Shown: positions 33,931-46,657, counted from the stretch's first letter. The stretch: DNA of 64,000 nt from Xiphydria camelus (GCA_963678675.1 OY783193.1:5463501-5527500), one strand, 5' to 3'. Numbers and translations: made by a program. The notes: generated by a model not told the origin, from the letters alone.

Positions 33931-34935
33931 AAGCTCAAAGAGAACAATTCTAAACGTGTTTCCCAAAAGAGCTAAAAATCGCTGCAAAGAATTTCTAATT
34001 TCCCCCGCGGAAATCCACACGTTCTTCATCTAAAGAAGATCTGTACACACAACGCGAGACCAAAGTTTCGTTGCGCGGACCCCTCGATTGCTTTTATTCC
34101 ATTCCCCACTCCTCCCTCCCCCTCAGCGCCTTCGCACGAATCGAATAACGACCGGCAGGTCCGCCCGACACGCTCGACTTTGCATAACTCGAGATACCTG
34201 CCGTACGCGAAGCCGTCGACTGCTTCGCGGGCGAAAACCGCACGATACGACGGCGGACGTGCCTCGCTTTCGCCGCGGGGGAGGCGAGCGCGCGCGACGT
34301 GCGAGCGGAGAAGCGCTCGACGGAGGAGGATCCCCGCGTCGACGCGCGCGCTCTCGTTCCTCGGCGTCGCGACGCCCGCGGGGCTTCGAGGAAATGCGCG
34401 CGGTTCGCGTCAGCGCCGTTACCCGAGAAAGTCTTCCGAGAAGGCCGCGAGGGGCGGCGTTGTCACTGGCCGTCGCGCACATAATCAAACAGTGTACCGG
34501 ATCGAAAATAGTCGGAAATAGCGCGACGCTGGCGGTTTCCAGCAGACGGTCCGCGTCTCGCGCGAGGCGCCGCGCGCGACACTCTTGTATTTCTGTCCCA
34601 CCCAGTATCAACAAACCGAAGTGACGATCGCCATCCAGGAATAACGCGCGCGTTCCTCTCGCGTGCGCGGGCCCCTTTGTCGATCAGAGATTCGTTTTTG
34701 AATTCCTTCTCCTCGAATGTCGGAAATAACGACGAGCCGCTGGAATATCAAATTCCGAGTCACTTGGAAAATTAGCGGTCGATTGTCCAAGTCTTTTAGA
34801 AATTATTTGGAGGGATTTACGGTACGATTTTCACACACATCCACTCGGAATCTGACATTGGACCTCCGCAAGGCCGGACCTCATTTCTCAAATTTACCAC
34901 CTGAAAGAGCTGAATCGTGATTTTTATCGCTGCTA

Positions 34936-35092
34936 CACTCAAAAAAATTTGGCCACAACTAGAAAATTATAGTAATTGCAGTGATAATTTTCTTCGCAAT
35001 AGCAAGAATTCTTGCTACGCTAGCAATATTTGTCTAGTTGTGTCTGAGGCAGCCAGAAATATAGCTGGATTAGCTAAATACTTTTTTCAGTG
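34936..35092 (+). mobile_element. TA-targeting MITE, family C, copy 2
   Basis: It is flanked by TA at 34934-34935 and 35093-35094 and has the ends CACTCAAAAAAA and TTTTTTCAGTG. The related unoccupied site at 39981-39993 (minus) reads GCTGC-TA-CCGATG, so this element inserted with duplication of TA. Confidence 0.9.
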
Positions 35093-35147
35093 TACCGATG
35101 CTCGCACGAAAACTTACATCCCTCCCCTCTGATTCTCCGAGAAGTGC

Positions 35148-35398
35148 CAATTGAGGGCCTTTTGGAATAAAAGGGATCCAAGTGACTTTTCTGTATATGG
35201 ACTTAAGTCCAAAAAAGTAGGTATCTTATATGCCAATTTATTTAGTACAAAGAGGTTTCCCGCTTTCAGCTCCATCTATCACATGAGATCACATGCATAG
35301 ATCCTGAATTTTTTAAATCCAAATAACTTTATCCTCGAGATTATCTCAGAACTGGAAAATAGGCATTTAGACCCCTTTTATACCAAGGCCCTCAATTG
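35148..35398. mobile_element. Inverted-repeat element inside W1
   Basis: The ends are CAATTGAGGGCCTTTTGG and its inverted match CCAAGGCCCTCAATTG, with AAAAGGG also paired; arms are about 27 bases. CAATTG is present at both edges and is itself palindromic, so the target duplication length cannot be fixed. It is absent from W2. Confidence 0.8.
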
Positions 35399-35460
35399 TA
35401 TCTTACGATTCCTTCTCATTTTTATTTCAATCCACTTTTAGGACGGCATTTTCGGTCCGG

Positions 35461-37124
35461 TCTGTGGTATTTTTATATTTTCTTATATTTGCAAGGAAAA
35501 AAAAACGACAGCGGCGAACTCTCGAAACATCGCGTTCTCAATTTCGCCGAAAAATAATACCGCCGGCACCACCGAGAAAATCCTCGACAGATCGAGCTCC
35601 GCGCGAGACGCGGTAGAAACCGCCGCCGAGAGCTTCGTCGACGGTTTCGCCGGATGCCGCGGCCGCGAGCAGATGGAATCGGTTACGCCGCTGATAATTA
35701 ACAAGGCTCGCTTTGTGGGTGTTTTGTCGCGACGACGCGACACGCCGCGCGACGAGGGAGGAATTTCCACCCCCGCGCCGCCCGCGCCGCGATCGGACTA
35801 TAAAACGGTCTTTGTACGATCCGCATACCCCGCGGCGCACGCGCGCTCGGAAGAGACAAACGTAAACACTCTCCGGAGGCATTCCGAAGAGTCCTCGAGA
35901 GATCTCTCACTGCTCGCGCGCGCGGGGGATTATGTATTCCAGCTTCCAAAGACGATTATGCCCCCGTCGAACGACGAAAGTGCGGTAGCGGCGGAGGGGC
36001 GCAGGACGCGCGCATCGGAAATATCATATCTTCCGCGCGCCCGCGGCGCTCTCCTCGGCTCCTCTTCTCCGTCATTCGACGTGGCAATCGAAATTTCAAC
36101 TCTCTCTCTCGACTTCGACGCGTAGTTATCCACTTGCCACTTTCGGGATCGTTATACGCACCTTTCGCGATGTTTATTCTGGTCCGTGTAATCGAATTCT
36201 TCGAAACGGTCGCGCCAGTTATTTATAACGAACGAATTGCGAGTTGCGAAAATACTTTTAACCTCGTGGGGGATCTCTCGTTAAGCCGCAGCGTGGCTCG
36301 AACTTTGAGAAACGGGTAATGATTATTAGCATCGTCATTACATTCCAGAAAATACCACGTCGCAGTCCTTCGCTCCATCCGGACCGCTAAAGAACTCGCT
36401 CCCCCCTCCCCCCTGCAACCCTATCCGCGGCGCGATAATTATCGAGTCTCGGAGCCCAATGGCGCCCCCTGTCGAGTGCGGACCGAGCTGGAAGAGGTGT
36501 CCCGAGGGGGACCATGCGAGAGAGGACTCGCTCTCGCATCGCGCGCGGCCCTCAGAGAGAGGAAGCAGGATGGAAAATGGCGGCGCGAGCGGCTTTGCTC
36601 AGAAGAAGCAGAGACAATACGCCACCCGCGGCGGTACCGTATAAATTGTTTCATCCTCTGTCACGTGATCGCCGCGCGCGGCTCGCCAGGCAGATTTTTC
36701 CGTACGATTCGAAGACTGATCCACTATTAATCAACAGGCGCGCAACCGTCCCTCTTTCGAAGTATAATGTGAGAAACTATAAATATGAGATGGGAGCGTC
36801 GATAGATCGGACTAGTCCATTCTTATTTATATTAGCTACTATAGGGAGTTGCGCTCCCAAGTGCTCTTAGTGCTCCCAGCACTAAGAAAAAATGATTAGT
36901 TAATGTTAACCAAACTTTGGTTCGTACCTATGGGAACAACGAAGTATTTTTATTGGGACAATAAATTTTTCGTTGTCACAGCCAAATAGTTGTTGACGCA
37001 ATAAGAATATTACGTTTCTACAGCCAACATTTATTTGTCACAACCAAAAGTTTTAAACGTGTCTCGAATCTCGTATAATCTTCTCTCGAAATTCAGAAAA
37101 GCGTTGCATGGACCATGGATTTAA
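35461..37124. other. Unassigned sequence, 35.5-37.1 kb
   Basis: A CpG-rich block at 35.5-36.7 kb with overlapping stop-poor frames on both strands and no recognisable protein, then AT-rich DNA. At 36.88-37.08 kb there are repeated AACCAAA/ACAGCCAA blocks that may be a very old TA-type MITE. Confidence 0.4.
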
Positions 37125-37245
37125 AAAAAATTATGCTTAAAAATTAAGAAATGATCGAAATATTGCAGTTTTTATTGAAATCTTAATTCCAATAAAAAAT
37201 TTGCAATATTTCGATCATTTCTTAATTTTGAAGCACAATTTTTAT
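37125..37245. repeat. Hairpin M (about 55-base arms)
   Basis: AAAATTATGCTTAAAAATTAAG...ATTGCAGTTTTTATTG and its inverted partner CAATAAAAAATTTGCAAT...CTTAATTTTGAAGCACAATTT surround a short centre (about 37181-37188). Pairing is good with small length differences. No second copy was seen. Confidence 0.75.
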
Positions 37246-37401
37246 CTTAATAAATACATAAACTTTAAAATGAAGAATATAATTTTGTTGATTTAAAGCA
37301 CATTCGTGTATTATCGTGTCGGAAAGTTAAGGAAAATCTAACAGAGTGTAGATATTCAAAAAGTCATCACGTTAAAATTTACCAATTAGTACTACAATTA
37401 C

Positions 37402-37553
37402 AGGGTAAAAAAGTGGTGTTATTTTTTAACAGAATTTTACTGGTGTTGTGACTCGTATATGTACCACATTTAGTGTCATTCGATCTTACGCCATTGTTAT
37501 TTAACACCAAAAGTGGTCGATGTAGGTCCACGCCGCAAAATTTTTTATCATGT
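37402..37553 (+). mobile_element. MITE family B, copy 3
   Basis: It starts GGGTAAAAAAGTGGTGTTA, passes through TATGTACCACATTTAGTGTC and TTAACACCAAAAGTGGTC, and ends at TTTTTTATC. Confidence 0.8.
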
Positions 37554-39639
37554 AGGGGACCAGTGTGATAGCGGCGGTTCGTAAGATCTCATTGACCTAA
37601 TTCGACTGATTTTCCCTTCCCTCTCGATATACCTACGTCACACCTGCCACCCTGTGATTCTTTTATCTCTATTTTCGAAAATTCAGTCCCTTACCGGATG
37701 CAGTCGACCGAAAATTCGACGTAACCCGGAATCGCGTCCCGCGAAAGCAAAGCAAAAAAAGTGAACAACACCCTCGGAAGGGAGAAACCAATTAAGCAAC
37801 CCCTCGACGGTCTCATTCGCGAGCCCCTCTCACGATCCACAGAAATGCGCAACAACCAAGCCGAAGACAAAAAGACGCGGTCCATAAAAGCGTCGTTCTC
37901 TCGACGACCCTCCCCCACCCCACGCGACACCAAGAGCGCGCTGCGGTCGCGCGCGCCGCTGCAGTGGTCCCTCCCGAAACAGGGGTTGGCTACCATCGAC
38001 TCCCCGGTTTTGTCCCCGGCGCACAATAGCGCGCGGCGCTCCCGGGGCGGTTGCTCGGTTCAACTTCCACCTGACGTTTTAACAATGTTTCCAAACACTC
38101 CCACGCGCGGCGAAGAGAGAAGTGGATCGGGAGAGAAAGAAGGAGGAGAGAGGAGTGAACGCGAGAGAGGGAGAGAGAGCGCGAGAGAAAGAAAGAGAGA
38201 CGAAGCGATGGTCCGGAGAACGTATCTGTTTAACATTTAGTATTTGCTCGAAACGCGAGACGAGGACCCACGTCCGGCTTTTGTGGCGTCCGTTTACTCA
38301 ATGTTACGCTGGAACGCTGTACCCTTCAGCCGACGACGACGGCGGCGGCGGCGCGGCGGCAGCAGCGGCGGCCGCCACCGCCGCCGCCGCGACGTTAGTT
38401 ATGCATAATGCGCGAGTGGCCTTTTTGTGGTCCGGAGGAATGTTATTCCTCTCCCTCGCGAACGAACCACGCGAGCCGCGCGAGGTACGAACTGTCTTCG
38501 GGCCGTTGCGGAGCTATGGTAATGCGCGCGAGGGACACGCGGGCTTATACAGAGTGTAGGATATAGAGGTAGGTAGGTAGGTAGGTGCTCTCGCGCGCGC
38601 GCGCGCGCGCGCGCGGTGGGATAAGCGTTCCAGAAGAGAGCGGGAGGAAGGAGGGCGCCTCCGGCCTGCGGCGCGGTACGTGTGTAAGTACGGTCAACCG
38701 CAAAAGATGACGCGATACCACGTGTGCGGACTGCGTGCGCGACGCGAGACCGAAGTTCTTCCTCTTCCGAGACGCGCGCGGTGTCACTGCGCGGTGGTGC
38801 AGTCGGGGTTGGTATTCATCGGAAGGACAAACGCGATATGGGATCAAGTAAAGGGGATGTGAGGAATAAAATCGTTCATTCGTCGTATAAGAAAGAAATG
38901 TACGCATCTCGATAAACACTCGAAAGAGTCGCAGTACATTGTGAGCGATCGCAGACTCCTCTGAAAAATTTTCATATCGACGCAGGATCGCGACACACGC
39001 GATTGCTATACTTTCGTACACGACTGTACGACGCGAAGAAGAAGGTGGACAAGTTGAGTCCTGGGTCTCTGAAAGCGTGGGCGGGGCGGAGCACGCATAG
39101 CTCCCGGCCTCTCCTCTCTTATTTTTCTCCTCCGCGAGAGCCCAGCGCCTATGGTCCTCTCCTCCTCCCCCTTTTGTTTTATTTCCATCTTATCCTCCGG
39201 TATTCCACTCCCCGGCCTCTTATATGCCTCGTCGCGTCTCGCGCGCTTCACCCCCTTCCCGCCCCGCGCACCGTGCGACTCGTCCACCCACCCACCCACC
39301 CCCGGCCCCGACCGGCGAGATCGGGATCGCGCGGGGATGACGTTGGGAGAGTCGCTTAACGATACGCTGCGGCGATGGGAGAGAGAGACGGGAACAGGTG
39401 GATCGACCGCGTCGGGGAATGGCGAACTCGAGGGAGAGGTCCGGGAGATCGGAACCTGAATTTCGGTCCAACGAATTGCGGCTGCGCGAATTGCGATCCG
39501 AAAGCGTACCTATAGAGGCCGAGACTATTTGCGTGTGGCGTTATCACCGTCGATAATTTCGTTCGATGTGGGAGGGTTTTACCGCAATTTTTATCAGTAT
39601 TGAGTATCATACATCATACAGTATATCTGAGAGATAAGT
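37554..39639. other. Unassigned CpG-rich sequence, 37.6-39.6 kb
   Basis: No gene or transposon recognised. It holds a purine-rich tract (38.10-38.21 kb), a (CGG)n-rich stretch (38331-38392), (GTAG)5 at 38568-38586 next to (CG)12 at 38592-38615, and CCCA repeats at 39285-39303. Frames up to 159 codons here are composition artefacts. Confidence 0.5.
38568..38615. repeat. (GTAG)n next to (CG)n
   Basis: About five GTAG units are followed within six bases by about twelve CG units. Alternating CG can adopt Z-DNA. Confidence 0.9.
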
Positions 39640-39825
39640 ATACAAAGGGACACGCCCGTAGTTTTATGTTGATTACCGTAGTATAGACACGGGCGTTATT
39701 GATTAACGTAAATGTGGAGCATTTGACAGTATGTGTCATGGTACGCGAAAAATTGCGCGTGCGCAGTTTAATTCTCGAAAAATTACTACGGTGTGATCAA
39801 CATAAAAATACGGATCCCTTTATAT
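39640..39825. mobile_element. Inverted-repeat element at 39.6 kb
   Basis: The ends are TACAAAGGGACACGCCCGTA and, reversed, TATAAAGGGATCCGTATTTT, and both continue into TTTATGTTGATYAC(A)CCGTAGTA; arms are about 40 bases. It lies directly beside W2 and has TATA at both edges. Confidence 0.75.
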
Positions 39826-39867
39826 ACATTACTCCCGGATGTATTATAATATGATTACCACATTCAT

Positions 39868-40110
39868 AACATCAGAAATACTGTCCTAAAAGTAGATTGA
39901 AATAAAAATAGGAAGGAATCATTAGGTACGATTGGAACTTTCCAGAAAATTAGAGGAGGGATGTAAGTTTTTGGGCAAGCATCGGTAGCAGCGATAAAAA
40001 ATGTGCACATGATTCAGCCCCCTTCAGGTGGTAAGTCTGAGAAACGAGGTCCACCTTATAGAGCTGCAATGTTCCGAGTGGATGAAAATTATTTGTATCG
40101 ATGTGGCTTC
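39868..40110 (-). repeat. Repeat W, copy 2 (uninterrupted)
   Basis: The reverse complement aligns to W1 (34813-35460) but lacks both insertions. It preserves the empty C target at 39981-39993. The short frames called here are in this repeat. Confidence 0.8.
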
Positions 40111-41347
40111 AGGAGTTTCGGAATTTTCATCCATTTTTTCTACAATAATTGTCATCATCCCTGTTCAGGGAATAAAGATAGAATTTTTTTATTTTTTTTT
40201 TCGAAATCAGCGTTGTCGATTTACCATAAAGACGAGCTTTCGAAGTTCTCGTTAATTTTCTATGCAATTTCTCTGCATTTTCACCAAAGCCACCCAAACA
40301 GTGGAGAATACTTATCCTCTCTCAAAATATATATACATATATACTCCAATTCGAAGTTTCCGACTCTCTCTCTCGCCGACCATAACAAAAAAAAAGAAGT
40401 TCTCACCGTTGACGCGAGACGCGAAGACGCGCGAGGCGATAACGGAGCGCGCGAGGTATCGCGCGCCGGAGCGATTACATAATTAACATTCGGTTTAATT
40501 ACCCCTCGCCGCCTCGCGCGGCGATACGGCGCCGCGCCCTCTCCACCGAACGCGCGCGTTCGCTCTCTCGCCCTTCTCTCTCTTTCTCTCTTCCTCCTCG
40601 CGCCAACGGCGCGGCGGCGGCTGGCGCGAGCAACACCTAGCAGTTTTGTAGCTATTTATTTATACGGTGCCTAATTGGTGTGGAATACTGCAGGCGCAAC
40701 GCCCGCTTTCCGCGCGGCGTTCCCGCGTCTCCAATTGCGAATAATTAAATGCCACGGAAGAGAACGCGAACGGCCGCGCGGCTACCCCGGAGGGTTCGGG
40801 CCGTTAAAAGCGGCGGCTTGAGATGCGTGGAGGTTTTTGCGCGACTCACGAGGACGTGCATAAGAGACGGGCCCCCCTTTTTGCCCGGCGGTCGGTTACG
40901 GGCGAGATATGTATTCGTACACCTACGTAGGTATGAGCCGGGCCTGCGCGAGGAAGTGGGAAATGCGTTGCGCTAGGTCCGCGCTGGTCTTACGTAAGAA
41001 CGTATATTACCACTCGCACATTATTCGTAAGTCGAATGCGGACGATAGACACGCGAGTGTACGCGGATGCGCGCCTACTTCTTCCACTTTACATTGTACG
41101 CTGGAACGACGTCGAGTTGGTGGAAAATTGGTGTCTTCCTGAACAATGTCTCGTGCGGTTGTCGATGGAAAATTCACGATTACACCTGATGGAGGAGATC
41201 CGATAACGAGAAGCACGGTTTCTTCACTGCGTAGTAGAGAGAAGTCGTGTGGTTTCGAGGTTTCGGTGATTCGGTGCGTCGGACGGAATGCACTCAAGAA
41301 AAAAGATTGATATCGTACAACGGTATATTGATTCAAGGCAGAACAGC

Positions 41348-41853
41348 TCGATGCCTGGATGAAGAAAAAGAAACCAGCAATTTTTAGGACACTTTTCTTA
41401 TTTACCGTTTACAACTAACTGCACGAATTACAGTTTGACTGGTCTAAATTATAATAGGACTGATACACGGAAAAATTTTAATCATAGCATTTACAAAGTT
41501 TGTGGTAAATTTCGGAACAAGGCCAATTTATCGTTATGATGCTTGTGATTTTAGTAAAAATTACAGTTGAGCTCGTAACTTCTACAAGTTTTACTGTAAT
41601 GTTTACTAAAATTGTGGTTATCGTAACAATAAATTGGCATTGTCCGGAAGTAAACCACAAACTTTGTAAACGCTACGACTTATTTTTTTCCACGTAGAAA
41701 TTCCTGTGCAAACATATTACATTTAATATCTGTACAGTTATAAACAATAAATAAGAATGTGTCCCCTGTATAAATTCTTGACAATTGAGCTCGAGTCTCA
41801 GCATCACTGGATGAACCGGTACAAGTTGCAGATTTCCCTTTTCCCACATATGC
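41348..41853. repeat. Repeat G fragments (G4 plus, G5 minus) on either side of E1
   Basis: G4 (41348-41445) has AAAGAAACCAGCAATTTTT, then a deletion, then the TTATTTACCGTTTACAACT middle. G5 (41697-41853, minus) has the reversed GAGCTCGAGTCTCAGC...GGATGAA block and continues to TATGTTTGCACAGG. E1 lies between them. Confidence 0.65.
41466..41694 (+). mobile_element. TA-targeting MITE, family E, copy 1
   Basis: TA lies on both sides (41464-41465, 41695-41696). The ends are CACGGAAAAATTTTAATC and TTATTTTTTTCCACG. The arms carry TTTACAAAGTTTGTGGTAA and GGACAAGGCCAATTTATYG and return inverted; pairing extends over most of the element. E2 is at 58349-58544. Confidence 0.85.
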
Positions 41854-42744
41854 ACTCTTCATCTCTGTCTCATTTTTCGCGATTCTTCGAACTTGAATTT
41901 CGCCAAAAGTATTCCATATAAATTCCAGCGAAAAACTCGCAGGTAACGAGATAATCTCATTCTCATTTGATCCGTGCATCCACAGACGCCAAGGCGAAAC
42001 CTTACAAGCCGCGGCGCCATCGCGCCATTCTACATCAGATCCGATTGCACTCGACTGCGCCCCGCGGCGTTGCACCAGCGATCGCGAAGCGCGGCGCGAA
42101 AGCCTCGGAGCGAGGCGCGCGGGGGGCGCGCAACGTTGACCAAACATCGCGGAATTGCGCGGACAAAATAATATTGCGAAAATCACGACCGCTCCGATGA
42201 TCCCGCTCGCGGGCAGCGGCGCCGAGCCCCCTCGGGTGCTCTGACGTAATCCCCCGAAGCCCGGAGCGCCGAGCGGCGCGCTTCGAGCGCGGCAGATCAC
42301 AGATTAAACAACGCTCGCGAGTCCTTCTCCTCGATAATTACCCAGGCCGGGTAATTGCCGCGATCCGGGAACGGCACGCAGTTACCACGATAATTCACCC
42401 AACGGTGATTTCGAGTCGGATTGCCGGGGCAGAAGTTACGTTACGTGCGGCTCCGCGCGCCGAAGTTGGAATTGGTTGTAGTCGGAAATTGGACCCCGCC
42501 GGAGACGCGGGGAACCGGCTACCTCCGGCCGCCGCGCGCATCGAATCGGATCGAATCGAAGCGCGGACGAAACGCGACTCGACGTTGCGACGTATGGTGG
42601 CAGCTCGGATTCGTACAATGAGAAAAATTGGACACGAATTCAAGTATAAATGGTTTTCTCGGCATTATTCATGTCGATGATTTGTTCGAGAGAAATACCT
42701 AATGTTTGCTAGGATTTACTAAATTTTCTTTAAGGTACTGTGAC

Positions 42745-42937
42745 GACCGGTACCAGGGAGAAGCACGTATCTTTTTACTATCGCTGAGAATCATTGTAAC
42801 TCGTTGCTGTGCAAAGAAGCACTACAAGTGCTTGATGTCATTGATGTGACCTTCGACTTTTCCTCGCATAGCAACGAGTTACAATGTTCTATAATGACAG
42901 TGACGAGATACGTGCTCGTTTCTGGTACCGATTGATA
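42745..42937. mobile_element. MITE family I, copy 1
   Basis: Long inverted ends: CGGTACCAGGGAGAAGCACG at left, and CGGTACCAGAAACGAGCACG at right in reverse complement, continuing through GTATC and TTGTAACTCGTTGCTRTGC. Copy 2 is at 53632-53834. Confidence 0.85.
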
Positions 42938-44194
42938 TAATTATGTACATCTAGAACAAGGAAAAGTAGGATGAATTACGACTATATCTGCTTTTGGTGA
43001 AAACACTTTTTGTTTAGAAGAAAATCATACACCACTTAAACTGTATACTTTTATCTAACAGTTCTGTAAGTTTTATTAAAAAATAAGTCAAATTGAGGAT
43101 TCATCATTTATTTTTCTCATCGTATAGTCGTCGCGATTACAAAAGACGATAAGGGAGCGACGATAAAGCGCTTTCTTCCACGTAATAAAAAAATCCCTTC
43201 CTCGAGATGTTCGATATAAGCTCGTAATAAGTATTCAAATTGTGAGAAAAAGTAGAACTTCTTTAAAGTTTTCGAGCTTCGTTCACATGACGACGACTTG
43301 TGGGCATCGACGAGGAAGCAAAGGAGCGACGATAATACGTTACGAATCCGCATAAAAATTGTTCACTCCCGAGATTTCCGACGAATATAAAAAAAAAATC
43401 GGTATCGCACGATATGTACCTATACGCTAGCGGTAAGATCCGTCACGATCGGAACGGACGATGGGGGAAAAAAGCGGTCACACTCGGCGGCGCGAAGGAG
43501 CGATCGATCTTCAGCGCGGCGCGGGACGGACCGCTAATAAATTCGGGTCCCACGAGAGTGCAACCCCTTGAAAAATTCGGGTTTGGCTTGGTCATCAGTT
43601 TGTAATTAAAAGTTCTCCCGACGATGGGACCGCGCGCGCGGGTCCCGGGTCCGTGTCATTATTTTGAACCGTGCGCGCGCGGCGCCAGGACCCAGTATCT
43701 CATCCTTCCACCGAAATACCGCGCGGACGCGATGGAGCAGGGATGTACTGGGTGTCCGAAGAAGTCGCCGCGGTGATCTTTCCCGCGTCGTCGTCGAACA
43801 ATGGGAGAAGCGGGATGGCTTCGCTGTTACATTCCGTCGCGCGGGTCTGTTCTTTCTTCTCGCGGTATTACGATTATACTCGAGCGTGGAGAACGGATCG
43901 ATCCGTATCAGCTGTTCGGGAGTTTACGCAGCGATGATTAATTGGTCGTGGTTATTTTTGTCATCGTTATTTCATCGAATCTAACGATGGAATTTGCGAT
44001 CCTTAGGATTTAGTGCAGAAGGAGGTAAGAAAGAATCGAATTATGTTATAGAAATGAATGAGTGTCTACGTATTGAGAAAAATATGCCTAATAGGAAATT
44101 TAAAGGAACACTTATTATTTTTTGGAAGTGCTGATATCGGTGAGGGTCTCCAATTTTTCTAATCAATTGATTCTAAACGAATAATATAACGTGT
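42938..44194. other. Unassigned sequence, 42.9-44.2 kb
   Basis: No repeat family is recognised. Two related blocks (GGGAGCGACGATAAAGCG near 43153 and GGAGCGACGATAATACG near 43323) may be another weak local repeat. The overlapping 43.66-43.98 kb frames are not convincing genes. Confidence 0.4.
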
Positions 44195-44340
44195 AGGTAC
44201 TGTAAAAAAAGAATATATATTTTAATATACTTTTATATCAAGCATTTTCCAATACGTGATTATGAAAATTAATATATTTTTTAAATGAAATTATCCTTAT
44301 AAATTTCATAACAGAGAGTATAGATATTAATACATCAAAT
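44195..44340 (+). mobile_element. Repeat H, copy 2
   Basis: It carries CCAATACGTGATTATGAAAA, then TTAATATA, and an inverted TTATAAATTTCATAAC block. It is more diverged than the other copies. Confidence 0.55.
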
Positions 44341-45389
44341 TATTATCACATCAATTAAACCCGTCCCTACGTACCTTCTAATTGATACGCACTGAGCCTT
44401 AATTTATTAAAATATCTCGAGCAAAAGTCGAATATAGAAAGCTTTCGCTTCAAAACAAAATCGATTCGTTCTGATTTTCCTTCCTCTCGACACAGTCATA
44501 CCCACGGCGGAGAACAATCGAGTAGGTGCCCAATATCGGCCGAAAACCCGCGGTTAGACCCGGGTGACTCTTCACTTTAACCCATGAATTTCCAATCGTC
44601 GCGAGAGGGCAGGTGACGCGCCAATATAATTATTAGGGCCCACATCCAGCGCGAGCGGCGCGCGATACACATACCGTCCGAAGCGAATCAGACGACGCGA
44701 CCCGTGTATACGGGACACCCTCCCCCGCCCCGCCACCTTTTTCCTCCGGCACCCGTTAGAGAAATCACGTAGGTGCGTGTCTAGAGAGGCCTTTTTTAAA
44801 AACGTATATAGATGGGCGGAATGCCCGACCGCGTTTTATTTACGGCCATTGGGACAGTTTTTAATTTGTTCTCCCTCCCGGGAGGGGCGCGTTGGCGGCG
44901 CGAGGGTGGGAGGGAGAAGAGAGCAGACGCTCTCCCTCTCGGTCTTTAAGGAGTTTCGGCCCTGTTAGTTGTTAGGACCCGAAGTAGGCGTTTCTGTGGT
45001 CTTCGGCCGGAGGGGCGTGCACCGGCCGCTAATAAATCCTTAATTATAATTGCGCGGACGCGTGACGGGAATAACTCTCTGATTTAATTATCGATCGACC
45101 GGCTATTATTGGACGGCGATTATTATCGGGGAAATTTTCGGCGCGGTCGGCGGGCGGTCACGGTTCGCCGGAAATCGTCCTCTAAATACCCGAGCGCGTA
45201 GCACGGTTACTTTTTTACCGCAAACTGGCCCCCGTATTTGCCGGGTGTATCGGAGGGAGTTGATCCGCGGTAAGAAGCGTCGCGGAAGAAAGATTTGGAG
45301 GAAACATGAACTGGAGAACATTTTTTATTGTTGGAATATTTTTGGTACACGGTTGGAAACTCAGATTGACAAATATACGTAAATTGAAT

Positions 45390-45514
45390 ACGGTAAAAGT
45401 GGTGTTAACTGTTAACACCTTTAACTGGCGTGAACCTGTGATCTAGTGTCATTCAATTTTATGCTATTGTTATCTAACACGAAAAGTGGTCAATACCATA
45501 GAATTTTTTATTCT
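45390..45514 (+). mobile_element. MITE family B, copy 4
   Basis: It starts CGGTAAAAGTGGTGTTAACT and ends GAATTTTTTATTC. The interior has GCTATTGTTATCTAACACGA and AAAGTGGTCAATA. Confidence 0.75.
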
Positions 45515-45814
45515 ATTCAACAATTTTAGGTAGTACCTACTGACTCATCAAATACATCAAGGTTGTACGCTCTGTGAGTTATAATTAAGTAAGCATATTT
45601 GTCACATCAAATGATTTCAAAATAATAGAAATAAAATGCTAAACGTGTACTCAATATAAACATAATTATTTGTGGTAATGTTAACGAAGAAAATATTGAA
45701 TTAACGGAAAGAATCAGTTGATTGTAACATACGAAAGCGGGTGAACTGATTCCAACACAAAATTTCTCAACCGTGTAAGATTCCAAAACAAAACGAGGAA
45801 ATGATCTATTAATA

Positions 45815-45895
45815 TAAAAATCTGCGTTCTTCCACCCGTAACCGCCGATTTAGTCAAATCTACTACACTCTTTTCTGGGCGCAGAAAAGCACTTG
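45815..45895 (+). mobile_element. MITE family D, right-end fragment
   Basis: It retains CCACCCGTAACCGCCGATTT followed by AGTCAAATCTACTACACTC, the right arm of family D. The left half is absent. Confidence 0.6.
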
Positions 45896-46612
45896 TCACG
45901 CGATACTAGAAACTATGTAACCGGAAGCTAGATTCGGGTTAACGGAAACGATATCGCGCAGGAAATCGTATATACGACGATAAGACTAACGGCATAACGA
46001 CACCGCATTCTTTTCCTCGCAACAGCGAAACCCCGTGAACCGATGCCACAAGCGGAAAGAATAAAGAACGGGGTTGTGCCTGCAGGAGAAAGCCCCGAAA
46101 GGCACGATGAACCTCCCAGAAACACCCTGCGCACGGCAAGGGATCCGCTGAGAAATTAGTCCGACGTACGCGAGCGATTCCGATGTGTAATTGCGCGCCA
46201 TCGGTCGTCGGCGGCCGACTATTTTTTATCATTACGGAGAACTCGGATCTGTCAAAGTGTCCCGGCGTGGTTGCGTTAATTACGGTTTCGGGCCCCGGCC
46301 GGGAATAATTATAATAATTAGAGGACACGCCTCCTTGCCTGTCGAGATGGATGGACGGACAGATTCTTCGGGATTAGAGCGATTCCGAGAGAGGTCCGCG
46401 GGCCCCGAAGGAAGCGGTGGAAAGAGGAGAGAGCGAGACGGGAAGAGCGAGCCGACCGGCCACTTTCGGCCGCGCCGCTTAAAGCCGCGCGCGGAGACTC
46501 GCGTTGAATTGCGCAACTAACGTAATTACGTCTTGTTTTTGCCCCCCCTCCCAAAGAATGAAGGCCCACTCACGCGTTTAGCAATTTTGTCAACGCGCGC
46601 TCCGGGCAATTT

Positions 46613-46615
<3 letters not shown>

Positions 46616-46648
<33 letters not shown>

Positions 46649-46657
46649 CGCTCGCTC
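46616..46657. repeat. (CT)15 followed by (CGCT)3
   Basis: Uninterrupted CT units then CGCT units. They explain the Glu/Arg-rich frame at 46590-46877 on the minus strand. Confidence 0.95.

Larger units (their letters stand above)
34813..35460 (+). repeat. Repeat W, copy 1, carrying two nested insertions
   Basis: Without its two insertions this locus aligns to the reverse complement of 39868-40110: CATCCACTCGGAA, GGACCTCATTTCTCA, TTACCACCTGAA, TTTTTATCGCTGCTA, then CCGATGCTYG, AAAACTTACATCCCTCC, then ATGATTCCTT-like and ATTTTTATTTCAATC. The insertions are C2 (34936-35092) and an inverted-repeat element (35148-35398). Confidence 0.8.

Noticed and set aside
34088..34624. Overlapping frames of 178 (plus) and 163 (minus) codons
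   Set aside because: Stop-poor on both strands because of very high GC; both are Arg/Ala/Ser-rich without motifs.
38292..38400. Poly-alanine coding stretch suggestive of a transcription factor
   Set aside because: It is a (CGG)n/(GCC)n run read in one frame; the rest of the frame has no DNA-binding domain.
41680..42300. 206-codon minus-strand frame
   Set aside because: Its C-terminal part translates repeat G5 and its N-terminal part is CpG-rich DNA; no domain is visible.
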